Of a DNA stretch of 64,000 nt, positions 11,611 through 21,845 are shown piece after piece; within the stretch, counting starts at the first letter, position 1; each line of letters begins with the position of its first letter. The translations under genes were made by a program, and so were the position numbers. The stretch spans positions 165,012 to 229,011 of the forward strand of contig JAMZAV010001717.1 in NCBI GenBank assembly GCA_024449915.1, given 5' to 3'. Under the pieces are notes generated by a model. It made no database searches and had not been told where the DNA came from. It was given only the letters and a program-made list of their open reading frames with translations. The DNA comes from Sweltsa coloradensis. Its lineage: Eukaryota > Arthropoda > Insecta > Plecoptera > Chloroperlidae.

Positions 11611-12856
11611 GTAAGAACAACTTATTGACATTGCTAGCGCTATAAACAACCCACGCATACAAAACTTGTACACCCAAACTTTACACGCTCAAAAGCATCG
11701 ATATCTAAAAGTAAGGCCATCTTATCTACCCTTCTACTCTTGCACACTATAAATACATAAAATCACTTCACATTCAAAATCATTGATAACTATAAGTAAG
11801 GCTGGCTTATCCACCCTTCCACATTTGCACACTATAAAAACATAAAATAACTTCACCCTCAAAAGCATTGATATCTAAAAGAATGGCTAGCTTTTTGTAT
11901 CCTCCTTCATTTGCGCACCACCATCATCATCTAAAAAAGGAGACAATACAAAATTTTGAAAGATATTAATGATTATTGATCATGCATTAATTAAAACTTT
12001 TAACGTCTTTGTTATACCTTCATTCTTGCCAACTTTGTCAATGAAATGCGTACTGGCTTGCCGAAACAGTACTCACACATTTTGATATGTCTAAGCTGCT
12101 CTCTCCATGCTCCTTTACTAAATCCTCCTCGGTGGCTGGCTTAAGTCTTGATTCTCGCCTCTGATGTCTCGGTATGTCTCGGGCCAACCCCCTCATTCTC
12201 CGAAACAATTCTACTTTATTTCCAACGTGTTGCCCTCATTAGAATAGTCCGAGTGTGACTCGTGCAATTACCCGCTATAAACCAGCTCATCACTCCTCGC
12301 GTGTCGCCCGCGATATCATCGTATTATCTAGAGGTAATTGTTTCCTCGAACTTTGATGACCCAATGAAGGGATAATAAACATGCTTGCCTAGAGCCCGGG
12401 GCTATCACAGTTGCTTTATACCAGTTAGTCATTTTTTATTCACATTTTTGGGGTACCATTATATTAGTTATATTTAAAATTCAGCTCTCAATTAATTTAC
12501 AACACAAATGCAATAATACATATAGGTACTTATACCCCGTACTATGATCTTAAAGAATTTATAGTCTTCATATTTTCCAGAATCCAGAATTAAATATCAA
12601 AAATGTATTCGGCCATTTCTTCAAAATATCTCCGGCCCCTCCAAAATTTAATCCCACCCCCCTCCCCAAAATATTCACAGAACTTTTCAAAGTCGACGTT
12701 ATGCTGATCCCTACCCTATCCGGAATTGTAAGTTTCCAAACTGCAACAAATATGTGGACCATAGCATACGAATGTATTCATTCCCAAGAATGTGTAGATG
12801 GCTTGTGAGTTTATCGTGATGTGTCGTACTAACCCTCTGTCTTGTTTGTGCCACAG
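11611..12856 (+). other. Intron 2 (1246 bp), phase 0
   Basis: AT-rich non-coding sequence. Near 11690-11890 a loose ~90-bp repeat (cactataaa.acataaaat followed by attgatatctaaaag and a gg.tagctt block) occurs about three times. The rest shows nothing I can name. The acceptor is tttgtgccacag at 12856. Confidence 0.8.
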
Positions 12857-13085
12857 AAGAGTACCCTGTCTTCCGGCGGTTCCTCCACCAGCCTCAAGTC
12901 TCCGCGGTCCGAGAGAGAGAAGACTGGTTCCTCCACCAGCCTGAAATCTCCGAGACCCGAGAGAGACAAGACTGGTTCCTCCACCAGCCTCCAGTCTCCG
13001 CGGCCGGAGAGGGACAAAAGCTCCAAGCGCAAGTCCAACCTCAACCGCTCGCTGACCACTGAGGATGCCGGCGAGTTAGTACCAG
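12857..13085 (+). CDS. SVIL: Supervillin exon 3 (16-residue repeat)
   Basis: This exon of 229 bp starts in phase 0 and ends in phase 1 at ccag|gtaaga. It encodes about 76 residues. A 48-bp unit is repeated three times (about 12879-13022), giving G-S-S-T-S-L-[KQ]-S-P-R-[SP]-E-R-[ED]-K-T in register, followed by a basic stretch S-S-K-R-K-S-N-L-N-R-S-L and the acidic end D-A-G-E-L-V-P. The split codon joins to exon 4 as G-A-T (Asp), giving E-L-V-P-D-D-V-A-S. Phases on both sides match neighbouring exons, which supports the model although this part of supervillin is poorly conserved. Function is inferred from the gene context: a disordered regulatory linker. Confidence 0.85.
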
Positions 13086-13189
13086 GTAAGACCAGCAATA
13101 CCACTCATGTTAGTATGACACTGCGGGTAGAGGTTTTGATAGGCGTGTCGGGTCGGGTTCGGGTACTAAACTGCTACTGCTGCTAAACC

Positions 13190-13430
13190 CCAACCCCTGC
13201 CCTCCCCATTTGCTTGCTTGTGGCTGGTTCTGACCAGCACGGGCCTGTCCACCCCTTGTCCCCCCGCGTCTCCCCTTACGTCCCTCCCCTTGGAAAGAAG
13301 TATTACATTGCGATAACTCTCACTTATAGAAATTGTTTTATCTTGGAGGCGCGAATAATCTTAGCTGTTAAAGCGCCCTAAAACTACTAATACTAATACT
13401 AATACTAATACTAATACTAATACTAATACT
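13190..13430 (-). repeat. Dispersed repeat, inverted relative to 55440-55640, with (ctaata)n end
   Basis: Read on the - strand, this copy matches 55440-55640: agggcgctttaacagctaagattattcgcg, the ttctataagtg block, and the GC-rich aaggggtggacaggcc block. Both copies abut a tactaatac / gtattagta microsatellite (13383-13430 here, 55446-55465 there), so the hexanucleotide run is probably the element's 3' tail. Confidence 0.8.
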
Positions 13431-14039
13431 GCTATGCGGGGGATGCCAGGTCAGACCTGCAATACCACTAATGCTAGTAGGACACTCTGCAGGTAGAGGT
13501 TTTGACAGTCGAGTCAAGTTAGTATGCTAAACAGCTTCGGATCTTCGGGTCGGGTATGTGAAAGATAGCCGTTATAATACTGCGAGTAAAAATGGATAAT
13601 AGATTTTACTTATAAAGATCTACCATTATCGTTTTATCCCATTTCGTTTTCCATTGTCTGAATTATCATAATCAAAAGAATTGTACATAATAAAAGTCTG
13701 GACCGGCACCTCCACCATCACTCAATTTTTTCGTTACCCGAAAATTGACCTTTTGACTAGCGGGGCGGCCCCAACTACCCGACCCGACCCGACCCAAATT
13801 TTCGTGTACCCACACCCCACTACTTGTAAGTGCACGTGCACTTGGACGCTGTATTTGAATGAGTGACGTGTGTCGTTGGAAAGCTCGTTGTGTGCAATTG
13901 GATGAAGTTCGAAACCACACTAGAATTAGCACGAGAACATCTGCTGTAAATATGCGTTCGTACTTTTCGAAACACGGCTAAATTTGTCCATCGTGGCCAT
14001 GGGTATTTCTCTGCCGATCGTAGAAGGCGAGAAACGCGG

Positions 14040-14455
14040 CAAAGACAATCCCGCAAACATCAGCTAAGAAAGAGGAGTATTTTACAACCAGAAACTCGAG
14101 GCGGTCTCGGGCAGTCGTCGTCTCTGACTCCATCCCCTCCACTTGACAGCCTCTCCGACGACGGCACAAACGATGTAAAAGACGACCTTGACGTGAGAAT
14201 ACCCCTTTACGACCTCTCTGTGGATGGATCTGTCCACCATGCACCCACATCCCTCGGGGCAGAGTGGCGCATTATTGCTTAACAGTTGACGCGCCCTTAA
14301 AGCAAATAAACTGTACTCATCCGGCTCATCGGGAAATAATCTAAACACAATAAAACTTAGTTATAAATAAATAATAAATAAATAAATTTTATTTAGAGTC
14401 TACCCACTCAGTTATATAACTGATTTTCAGTGGGGACGTTAAATCAAAGCGACCA
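14040..14455. mobile_element. Composite SINE-like repeat with shared 40-bp box and common tail
   Basis: This contains a GC-rich segment related to 35140-35300, the shared box agagtggcgcatta..ttaacagttgacgcgccctta (14261-14300), and the common 3' tail on the - strand (14380-14455, gagtctacccactcag, ctgattttcagtgggg) with an AATA-rich joint. Opposite orientations of the parts suggest two adjacent or nested insertions. Confidence 0.55.
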
Positions 14456-14856
14456 ATATATTACCAATATATTATATTATAATAATGTATATTATTTCGA
14501 TTCCGAATAATATGAATTCCGAATAATATGTTTATGCCTAGTTTGTTTAGCTACTTACTCATCAAAACTCAGATTTCTAGTTATTTCTTTACCGAATGTC
14601 GATTATAATGTGGACGAAAAGTAACGATTTCGATAACAACCTACAATTAAATATTAAGGAAACAAAAAATGTAAATACATTTAAGAAAAAGTTATTTGAA
14701 TTTATAATTAGTATAAGATAACCAAATGTAATGTACAAAAATAGTAGTTGTGCTAAATAAAGAATTCCAAATTGAAATTGATAGTTATGGAAAACGGTAG
14801 AAATATATATATTTATATATATATATATATTTTTTACTACAATGGTAGTAAACAAT

Positions 14857-14930
14857 GGTATGGTCTAGTGGTTAAGACGTCCACCTGGAATGTGGGAGAT
14901 CCGTGGTTCGATTCCCGGTTGGGGCGGATT
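14857..14930 (+). mobile_element. tRNA-like SINE head
   Basis: An A-box-like tggtctagtgg and a B-box ggttcgattcc are spaced as in a tRNA, and the middle can form a short anticodon-like stem ccac/gtgg. The 5' and 3' ends do not pair as an acceptor stem, so this is a tRNA-derived SINE head rather than a tRNA gene. Confidence 0.6.
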
Positions 14931-15974
14931 TTTTTTAATTTCTGAATTGTAGTAAATAAAAACAATTACACCCACGGGAGTGTTTCCCGACTAACCAAAT
15001 CGAGAGGTACAAATATTCACATCTTAAAACCGCATGATCAGAATTTCAATTTGAGTTGACAGTTGTTAATAGAAGTGCAAGTAACTTTGTAATTATTCAA
15101 CTCCATTTCAGGGCTATAATAAAATACTTTCGAACTACATGAAATTGAATATTAATTGCTAATACTTCCAGCAGTTCATTACGTTCGCATTTCAAAAGGA
15201 ACCTCTATGTCGCCACAATATCACTAAAAACGTAATATCTTTTTAATTAAGGTCGCCTTACACTGTGGCCGGGTGCGTTCTTGGAATCTCATACAGCGAG
15301 TGGCTCGCCGAGTATCAGGGTATCATAATGTAGCAACAGCCCCAGGGAAATCAAACTAGTTACTGCGCGGTTGTGCTTTGTTTGCCCGGCAAACATTCTA
15401 ATATTAACTATTATTTACCTTTACGTTCCGAGTTGCTGACCGAAAACTCTGTTCCGTAATTACGAATTACGCCGCGGCCGGAGGTAATTTGCGTTCCCCG
15501 AGTGCTGACTATGTTACCGCCTGATTGAAATTAAATGGGTTCGCGAACACACAGACGAACATGGCGGCGAGAGGATTGTGCCCGAGGCGGGAGTTGGCTC
15601 ATTTTATTAATGTGTGTTTAGGCACACAGACGAAATGGAATCATATTAATTACACACGTAATAAAAGTAATAGATATGTAATTACAATTCCCGAGTATTT
15701 TGCATTAGTTGAGAGCAGTCGCTTAGGCTAGCGCGGAACAGTGCACACTCAGCTTTCAGATGATTCCATCTACACGGCTACTTATATCATTATCAAATTT
15801 TGCAACAGTGTGAATGTAGAATCGACTTTTTGTATTACCAATAATTTGTACCACCAAACGAAAAAATTCGTAGGAAAGACAATGGTAAAAAAAAACATTT
15901 TTTCTCTTGGACAACGTCAAAAATGACAGGAAAATTAATCTTGCGAAAACACAACCATCTATGTTGAATATAAA

Positions 15975-16435
15975 TTCAAGAGCCGTCCGCAGTGGCATAT
16001 ACGATTGGCTCTACGAGGACGTGGGTTCGATGCCGTCCGCGGTGGCACATACGGTTAGGGCGCTAAATCAAGCGTATGACCCTACGAGGACGTGGGTTCG
16101 ATGCGTCCGCGGTGGCACATGACGATTAGTGCGCTGTTCAAGCGTCTACTCACAGGACGTGGTTCGATGTCGTCCGCGGTGGCACTACATTAGGCGCTGT
16201 CGAAGCGTAGGCTCTACAGGACTGGGTCGATTCGTCGTGGTTGGTACAATACGATCTAGGGGCTGTCCGAAGCGTGTGGCCTACGAGACTGTTCGATGTC
16301 GCCGTCCGTGGCATACGATTAGGCGCTGTCGGAGAGATGTGTTCTAACCGGGACGTGGTCCGATGCGTCCTGGTGGACATACGATTGGGCGCTTGTGTCC
16401 GAACGTGTGTCTTACGAGACGTGGGCTCGAATCCG
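15975..16435 (+). repeat. Tandem array of about seven tRNA-like units (~66 bp)
   Basis: The B-box-like motif gtgggttcgatgcc and variants recurs at about 16021, 16092, 16159, 16223, 16290, 16354 and 16421, with periods of 63-69 bp. Each unit also holds gtccgcggtggcacatacg and gattagggcgct, the A-box side of a tRNA-like sequence. Units become more diverged towards the middle. The last unit runs into a SINE tail at 16440. Confidence 0.75.
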
Positions 16436-16545
16436 CTAAGCATGTTTTTTGTTATCGTCCTTCACCATCTATCACCACTCGTCGTCTCGAATAGCCTTAG
16501 TGCAATAGAGACGTTAAGCAACAAAACTCATCAATGTTGTTCCAG
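16436..16545 (+). mobile_element. SINE tail joined to the tRNA-like array
   Basis: The sequence from ccttcaccatctatcaccactc through gtcgtctcgaatagc to gagacgttaagcaa is the same tail found at the 3' end of the 5S-headed copy (55030-55125) and, inverted, at 32830-32900. Confidence 0.75.
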
Positions 16546-17114
16546 GTAGACAGAGAGCGTCAGCCCAATGTGATATAGAGGCCATCCGAGTACCTGTCTT
16601 CGGAGAGAATGGTTTCTCACAATGAGACACAAGCACGAGCCGGACTATTAAACTCTATTGTTGATTATTTTAGGGCATTACTCAAAATGTTGAGTTTAGT
16701 TTGCGCCTAATCATCATCATATCGTCGTCATCTCTCCAATCAGGTGAATACTTTCGTTGGGTCTAAACACCCACATCTGTTTGCACCCTCGGTTGGACGT
16801 GTGACGCTCGGTCGGTGCATTAGGATGAGAGACGATCAAGATATTGCCAGGTTTAATCTATTAGAGACTTCATTTTTACATTACCCAAGTAAAATGTTAG
16901 ATTAGTTGAACAAAGAACAAAATATGCGCCCTGCTCGTCATAAATAACACGGTGAAGATTTCGTCTTTGGAAGATTCGTAAAACATTAACATTCTTTCTA
17001 TTGACTTTCGGAATTAGGGTGACTAGTATATAGTTGAGAGGTACAACCTTTTTCAAAACCGTTAAAATTGAAAATTTTCAGCATGTGGGATAAGGTATAT
17101 CAGAAGTTGCAGAC

Positions 17115-17433
17115 TTGGTGCAAAATTCTTCATTGGTCAAGTCATTTTTATCGAATCAATTTTGTCGGGATGTGATTGAATGCAGTGACCAAGGTGTATC
17201 GAATCTTGCACTCTCAAGGTTCCCCTAAATTCCGCTGGGAGTCTGAGTAAACCTTTCAATCTATACTCGTATTTCGTACTGCCTTTGTTTTCCATAGTAT
17301 TGTATGTATTTCAAAATTATGTTTTATAATTTTTTAAATACAATTCAGAAATAAAAAAATCTTTCCCGACCGGGGGTGTGAACTCAGTGAGGTCTTCCAT
17401 ATTTCGGGTACAAGGGCGCCTTAGCCAACTAGA
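17115..17433 (-). mobile_element. tRNA-headed SINE (minus strand)
   Basis: On the - strand a tRNA-like head reads gtctagttggctaaggcgcc with a B-box-like gagttcacacc, followed by a body that ends near 17115. The + strand copy at 20396-20690 is the same element (tctagttggcgaaggtgcc, ggttcaaaccct, then aaaaaattataaaa). In both loci the head abuts the palindromic element described next. Confidence 0.7.
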
Positions 17434-17711
17434 CTAGGAAAACGCCAAAGTCGTTGTTAGACGAGTGAGTGAGCCAAGTGTTGAGTACCCGGTTAACATT
17501 CCCTTTCTTCCCCCTACCTAAGGCCTCTCTAGCCTATCATAGGCTAGAGTGGCGCATTTGGCCTTATAGTTGACGCGCCCATACACCAACTAAACTCAAA
17601 ACCCTATTAATTAAACCTATATAATTATTATCAATCTTCAATGCAAATGTTCCCGGGTACTCAACACATGACTCGCTCACTCGTCTAACAACTGCTTTGG
17701 CGTTTTCCTAG
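17434..17711. mobile_element. 278-bp palindromic MITE, copy 1 (ctaggaaaacgcc termini)
   Basis: The left end ctaggaaaacgccaaagtcg and right end ggcgttttcctag are inverted, with ~65-bp arms including gttagacgagtgagtgag and gtgttgagtacccgg. The centre holds the shared box agagtggcgcattt..gttgacgcgccc (17546-17580). Two more copies are at 20133-20395 and 24657-24924. Confidence 0.8.
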
Positions 17712-17716
17712 TTTAA

Positions 17717-18570
17717 AGCTGTGTTTAGACGGTTCAATGTTTCCTTCAATGCCTTGAATTCAAGGGTTTAATTCAATACTTTTTGATTCAACGGCTCTGT
17801 TTTCATGGTTCTAGTTCTTGATTCCACCCCTTGAGCGACGGGTTGAATTCAACCAGTTTCGTTCAGAGCATGTTCTAATTTCGTTCAAGCTTGAAGGAAA
17901 CCAACCAATCAGGATTATTGTTGGATCTGCCGTCATACAGTGCGCGCGCAAGTGCTTCTGGGAGGCACTAGGTTTTGTTGTTTTGGTCTTTGGATTTTGG
18001 AGGATAAGCAATTTGCACGTTTCCCGACAAACTTTTAAAACAACTGATTGTATAGTGAGTCGTACGGTCAGCCGCCTTACTAGTGCAAAATTGGTCGTTC
18101 AGTCATCGACGATACCACAGAACTAGGCCAATTATAGCTCTGAGCATCTCAGTACAGCGTGGCAGAGTGGTAGCGCGTCCGAATTCTATGCGAAAGGTCG
18201 GCGGTTCAAACTTTCGTTTGGTCGTTTTTTTTACATTCTTTTTAGGTCCCATGTTTTTCTGCAAATGATTTTACTACATTTGGCGGTAATTTTTGCTGGG
18301 AAAAGTAGGTTAGAATAAATCATAACCATTATATCTTCCAAATCTTAAAGTACGCCTACATCTTCAGCAATCATTCTGATTTCTTAGTTATTATACCTGT
18401 TTAGGCCCTACCTGTCACATTGATCTGTCAGATGTCATATTTTACACGGCTGTGACTTGCCTCCAATTTCAAGGACCGTGTAAATGGACGTTCAATGTTT
18501 CCTTCAAGTATCTGTTCAAGCCATTGAATTCAATGCATTGAAGGAAACATTGAACCGTCTAAACACAGCT
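17717..18570. mobile_element. 854-bp MITE with ~36-bp TIRs and TAA target duplication
   Basis: The inverted ends agctgtgtttagacggttc and its complement at 18535-18570 match over about 36 bp. TAA precedes (17714-17716) and follows (18571-18573) the element. A 3-bp TWA duplication is typical of PIF/Harbinger elements, so this is a Harbinger-like non-autonomous copy by inference. A tRNA-like segment (18155-18222, A-box tggcagagtgg, B-box-like ggttcaaactt) lies inside. No transposase is present. Confidence 0.7.
18155..18222 (+). repeat. tRNA-like segment inside the MITE
   Basis: The sequence cgtggcagagtggtagcgcg matches a type-A pol III box and cggcggttcaaact a degenerate B-box, at about tRNA spacing. 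It is not an intact tRNA. Confidence 0.55.
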
Positions 18571-18810
18571 TAAACAATAGTAGAGGTGACATGACAAGAC
18601 CATCGGATAGTGAGTAGTTCCACATTTTGGCACAGCCCACTCATATGGTGGCGTGATGGACTGCGTCTTGAATCGCGAGGTTCCAAGACTCCCAGCAAAC
18701 AGAAATCATCTTGCCCGCATAATGCCTGCATCCCTGCCCGCAAGTTGCCCGTACGGGCCCCGTACGGGCATGCCATGAGGGCGCCCTTAAAAATATGTCA
18801 CCCCCGCCCG

Positions 18811-18945
18811 CATCCTGCCCGTACGGGCAAGCCCGCATTGTAGCTCATCCTGCCCATACGGGCAAGCCCGCATTGTGGCTCATCCTGCCCATACTGGCAA
18901 GCCCGCATTGTGGCTCATCCTGCCCGTACATGCAAGTCCACGTAC
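18811..18945 (+). repeat. 35-bp tandem repeat x4
   Basis: The unit catcctgcccgtacgggcaa followed by gcccgcattgtggct repeats at 18811, 18846, 18881 and 18916. Each unit contains a short palindrome around gtacgg or its variants. Confidence 0.85.
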
Positions 18946-19109
18946 GCTACGCCATCTAGTATACACGCAAGTAACCCACGAACCAAAAATAAGAATAACA
19001 AAATTAAAAAAATTATCACTTTTAAGGGGTTTTACTAATTTCATATTAGAGATCGATAAGGAGAGAACAAGTACAATTATATAGACAGAACATCAGAAGT
19101 ATAAATTTT

Positions 19110-19190
19110 ATCGCCAAGACCCGGACTCGAACACGAGACACCTCCCTCCACTTCCGGACGCGTTCACCACTCGGACACTGCACCTGTGAG
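19110..19190 (-). mobile_element. tRNA-like SINE head (serine/leucine-like boxes)
   Basis: On the - strand tgtccgagtgg (A-box) and gttcgagtccggg (B-box) sit at tRNA-like spacing. The ends do not form a clear acceptor stem, so I treat it as a SINE head or tRNA relic. Confidence 0.55.
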
Positions 19191-19599
19191 TAACTGGGCG
19201 CGTTAGCTGGCTTACGAGCGTCTTTAGCCCATGTGCGTGTATTGCGGAACGTAGCACTGCAGACGCTACTTGCGTTTTCGGTATAATTTGTTATGTGTTT
19301 TGTTTTATTTTGTTTCTTTAACTTATGGTTCATGATTTTTTAACTAAAAATTAATATTTAAACTTAGATACTTTCATTATTTGTTTCATTGATAGGCTTC
19401 AACAAATATACTGAAATAAAACACTCAAATACAAATTATTAATTATTAGATTTAGGCCTAGTTTGATAATTTTCACTAAGCCTACATGTTAATGTACATT
19501 TTATAACCTATGTTATTATTAAGAATTATTCACTTCACTCTACTATCTCTCTCACAAGAGGATAATGTGTGTATACTTATACTATGTATTGGTCAAGCG

Positions 19600-19735
19600 A
19601 ATAAATTACTCTACTCTACTCTACTCTAATCGTAATGTAGAGAATAACCTTGATTATATTGGTATTATATTGGTAATTATTATAATTGGTAAATATTATT
19701 GGTAATTATAATTATATTGGTATTATATTGGTAAT
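19600..19735. repeat. Simple repeats (ctact)n and (tattggtaat)n
   Basis: A ctactctactctact run is followed shortly by repeats of attggtattatattggtaat. These look like slippage products with no coding potential. Confidence 0.8.
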
Positions 19736-20132
19736 AAGTGAAGACATGACATTCAGCAGATAAAATGTTTTTTAAAATAGACTTAAAAATCTACATGAAC
19801 ATTTAACAAGAACAAAAATAGGCTTATTGGATTGTACAATCCAAACAAGCACTGACCAAAATTAATTCTGTATAGTAGGTGAGACTTCTTAATGTGAAAC
19901 TTAAAAAAAAGTGTATACAATTTCGGAGAGAATGCGTGAGGATTTGCTAAGAAATAATTATAATATGAATGTAATTGTACATAATGTAGTGCTAATACAT
20001 AATATTGTGTAATATAATGGAAGTGTCATAAATCCTTCATAATAGACTTAAATCAGTACGATAACTATACCTTGTGTGAATAAGCTTACAATCTGCTCAT
20101 ATTAATACAATTATTACAATATTATTAACTTA

Positions 20133-20395
20133 TTAGGAAAACGACTAACTCGTTGTTAGACGAGTGAGTGAGCCATGTGTTGAGTACCCGGTAACATTCC
20201 CTTTCTTCCCCTACCTAGGGCCTCTCCATGCCTATCATAGGCTATAGAGTGGCGCATTATGGTCTTACAGTTGACCCTCAAAACCCTATTAATGATAGCT
20301 TTATAATTATTATCAAACTTAAATGCAAATGTCCCGGATACTCATCAACACATGATTCGCTCACTCGTCTAACAACGACTTTGGCGTTTTCCTAG
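20133..20395. mobile_element. Palindromic MITE, copy 2
   Basis: The left arm taggaaaacgactaac..gttgttagacgagtgagtg and right arm ending ggcgttttcctag match copy 1 at 17434. The shared box is at 20246-20275. It is followed directly by the SINE at 20396. Confidence 0.8.
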
Positions 20396-20690
20396 TCTAG
20401 TTGGCGAAGGTGCCCTTTATACCCGAAATGTGGAAGACCTAGGTTCAAACCCTCCGTCGGGAAAGATTTTCTAATTTCTGGATCGTATTTAAAAAATTAT
20501 AAAAATGTTTTGAAATGCATACTATACTACGAAAACATGGGCAGTACGAAATACGACCAAAGATTGCAAGGTTAACTCAATCTCTCAACGAAATTTAGGG
20601 GAACCTTGAGCGTGCAAGATTCGATACATTTTGGTCACTGAATACAATCACGGCCTGACAAAAATGATTCGATAAAAAAGACTTCTTCAA
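20396..20690 (+). mobile_element. tRNA-headed SINE (plus strand)
   Basis: The head tctagttggcgaaggtgcc with B-box ggttcaaaccct is followed by a body matching, in inverse, 17115-17433 (for example aggggaaccttgag and the ttcgataaaaa end). It contains no open frame. Confidence 0.7.
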
Positions 20691-21732
20691 AACAAAACCA
20701 TTGTCGTTATATTAAAATAAAAACTACAAATTTCCATTATATTTTTTAATTTATTATTAATTTCTTGTAGGTTGAAATGGTAACGGATTTTTCTCATTTT
20801 GTTAGCAGTTCTCAGATACCTGGTCACGGATGTCTGTTTAAAATTTTAGCTCAAACTATTTGGTCGTAGGGCTGTAAGGGACCGGACAAACAAACAAACA
20901 AGATGTAAAACCAGTGTAAATTCATCTAACTACAATTCTTTTGAGTCCACTTTGCAGTGATCATGGAGCAGATTCCATCCTCAAACATGATGCCCGCATC
21001 TTTTTCATCTTGCCATTAGGGCGAGATGGAGACTTGCCCGCAATCCACCCGCAACCATGATGCCCGCATGTTGCTTCATCTTGCCCTTAGGGCGAGATGG
21101 GGACTTGCCCGTAATCCACCCGCAACCATGATGCCCGCATCTTGCCCGTATCTCGCCCTTAGGGCAAGATACGGGTAAGATGGATATTAAATTTTACGGG
21201 CAAATTTCAACGTGCCCATAAACCGCCCTAACGGCAACATGAGGCAATTACCAAGATGCCCGTAATCCGCAAATAGCCCGCACTGCCCACATTGCCCGTA
21301 TGGGCCCCGCAAGTTGCCCGCACTGTTCTGTTTGCTGGGTCCCGATGTATTGGCTCAAGGTCCACACAGCGAGTAAGCATCTTTTTGAAAAACAAAACGT
21401 TCTCTTGCATCATGAGTATATTTCGATTGTGGTAAGGCGAGTCTTTGTGGTGTGAGCTAGGGGTGTGAGGCGCTGTGTTTTCTGCGCAGCGTAATTCAAA
21501 AGAAACACAGAGCTACATGATATAATAACGTGAGTAAATCAGCAATCGTGTTTATATTGTTTTATTACAGCACTGCAATAGCATAGGCCTAAATAACATA
21601 CTTTCACAAATATTACAAATATGTTACTTTAAACCGCAGTTTTATTTTCAAGTTTCAAATTGTGTATGCATATTAACGGACAGCGAAATGGTTAATTTAA
21701 AAACATTATCCTTCTTACCTAGTCTAGAAGAG

Positions 21733-21845
21733 ATCTGGCATCTTTTCACCTAGGCTAGAAGAGACTTCGCCGAATGATGAGATCTGGCATCTTTTCACCT
21801 AGGCTAGAAGAGACCTTGCCGAATGATGAGATCTGGCATCTTTTT
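21733..21845. repeat. 49-bp tandem repeat derived from the F-box gene 3' end
   Basis: The sequence gatctggcatcttttcacct with aggctagaagagac and gccgaatgatga occurs at about 21733 and 21782, with the start of a third copy (gatctggcatctttt) at 21831 inside the F-box frame. On the - strand each copy carries K-M-P-D-L-I-I-R-[QR]-x-L-F-stop, so the last codons and stop of the F-box frame have been duplicated downstream. Confidence 0.8.

Larger units (their letters stand above)
18691..21339. mobile_element. 2.65-kb element with 14-bp TIRs and TTGCCCG-rich ends
   Basis: The termini cccagcaaacagaa (18691-18704) and ttctgtttgctggg (21326-21339) are perfect inverted repeats. Both flanking interiors are packed with short palindromes of the form ttgcccgtacgggcaa or cttgcccttagggcgag, including a 35-bp tandem block (18811-18945, catcctgccc repeats) and a ~75-bp repeat near 20990-21150. 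The middle holds a tRNA-like segment (19110-19190, - strand), simple repeats, and nested elements at 20133-20690. No open frame of note. Confidence 0.6.

Noticed and set aside
14857..14930. Working tRNA gene
   Set aside because: The A and B boxes are good but the acceptor and T stems do not pair; the same applies at 38628-38700 and 40685-40790.
15975..16435. CRISPR array
   Set aside because: The repeats are continuous tRNA-like units with no unique spacers, in a eukaryotic intron.
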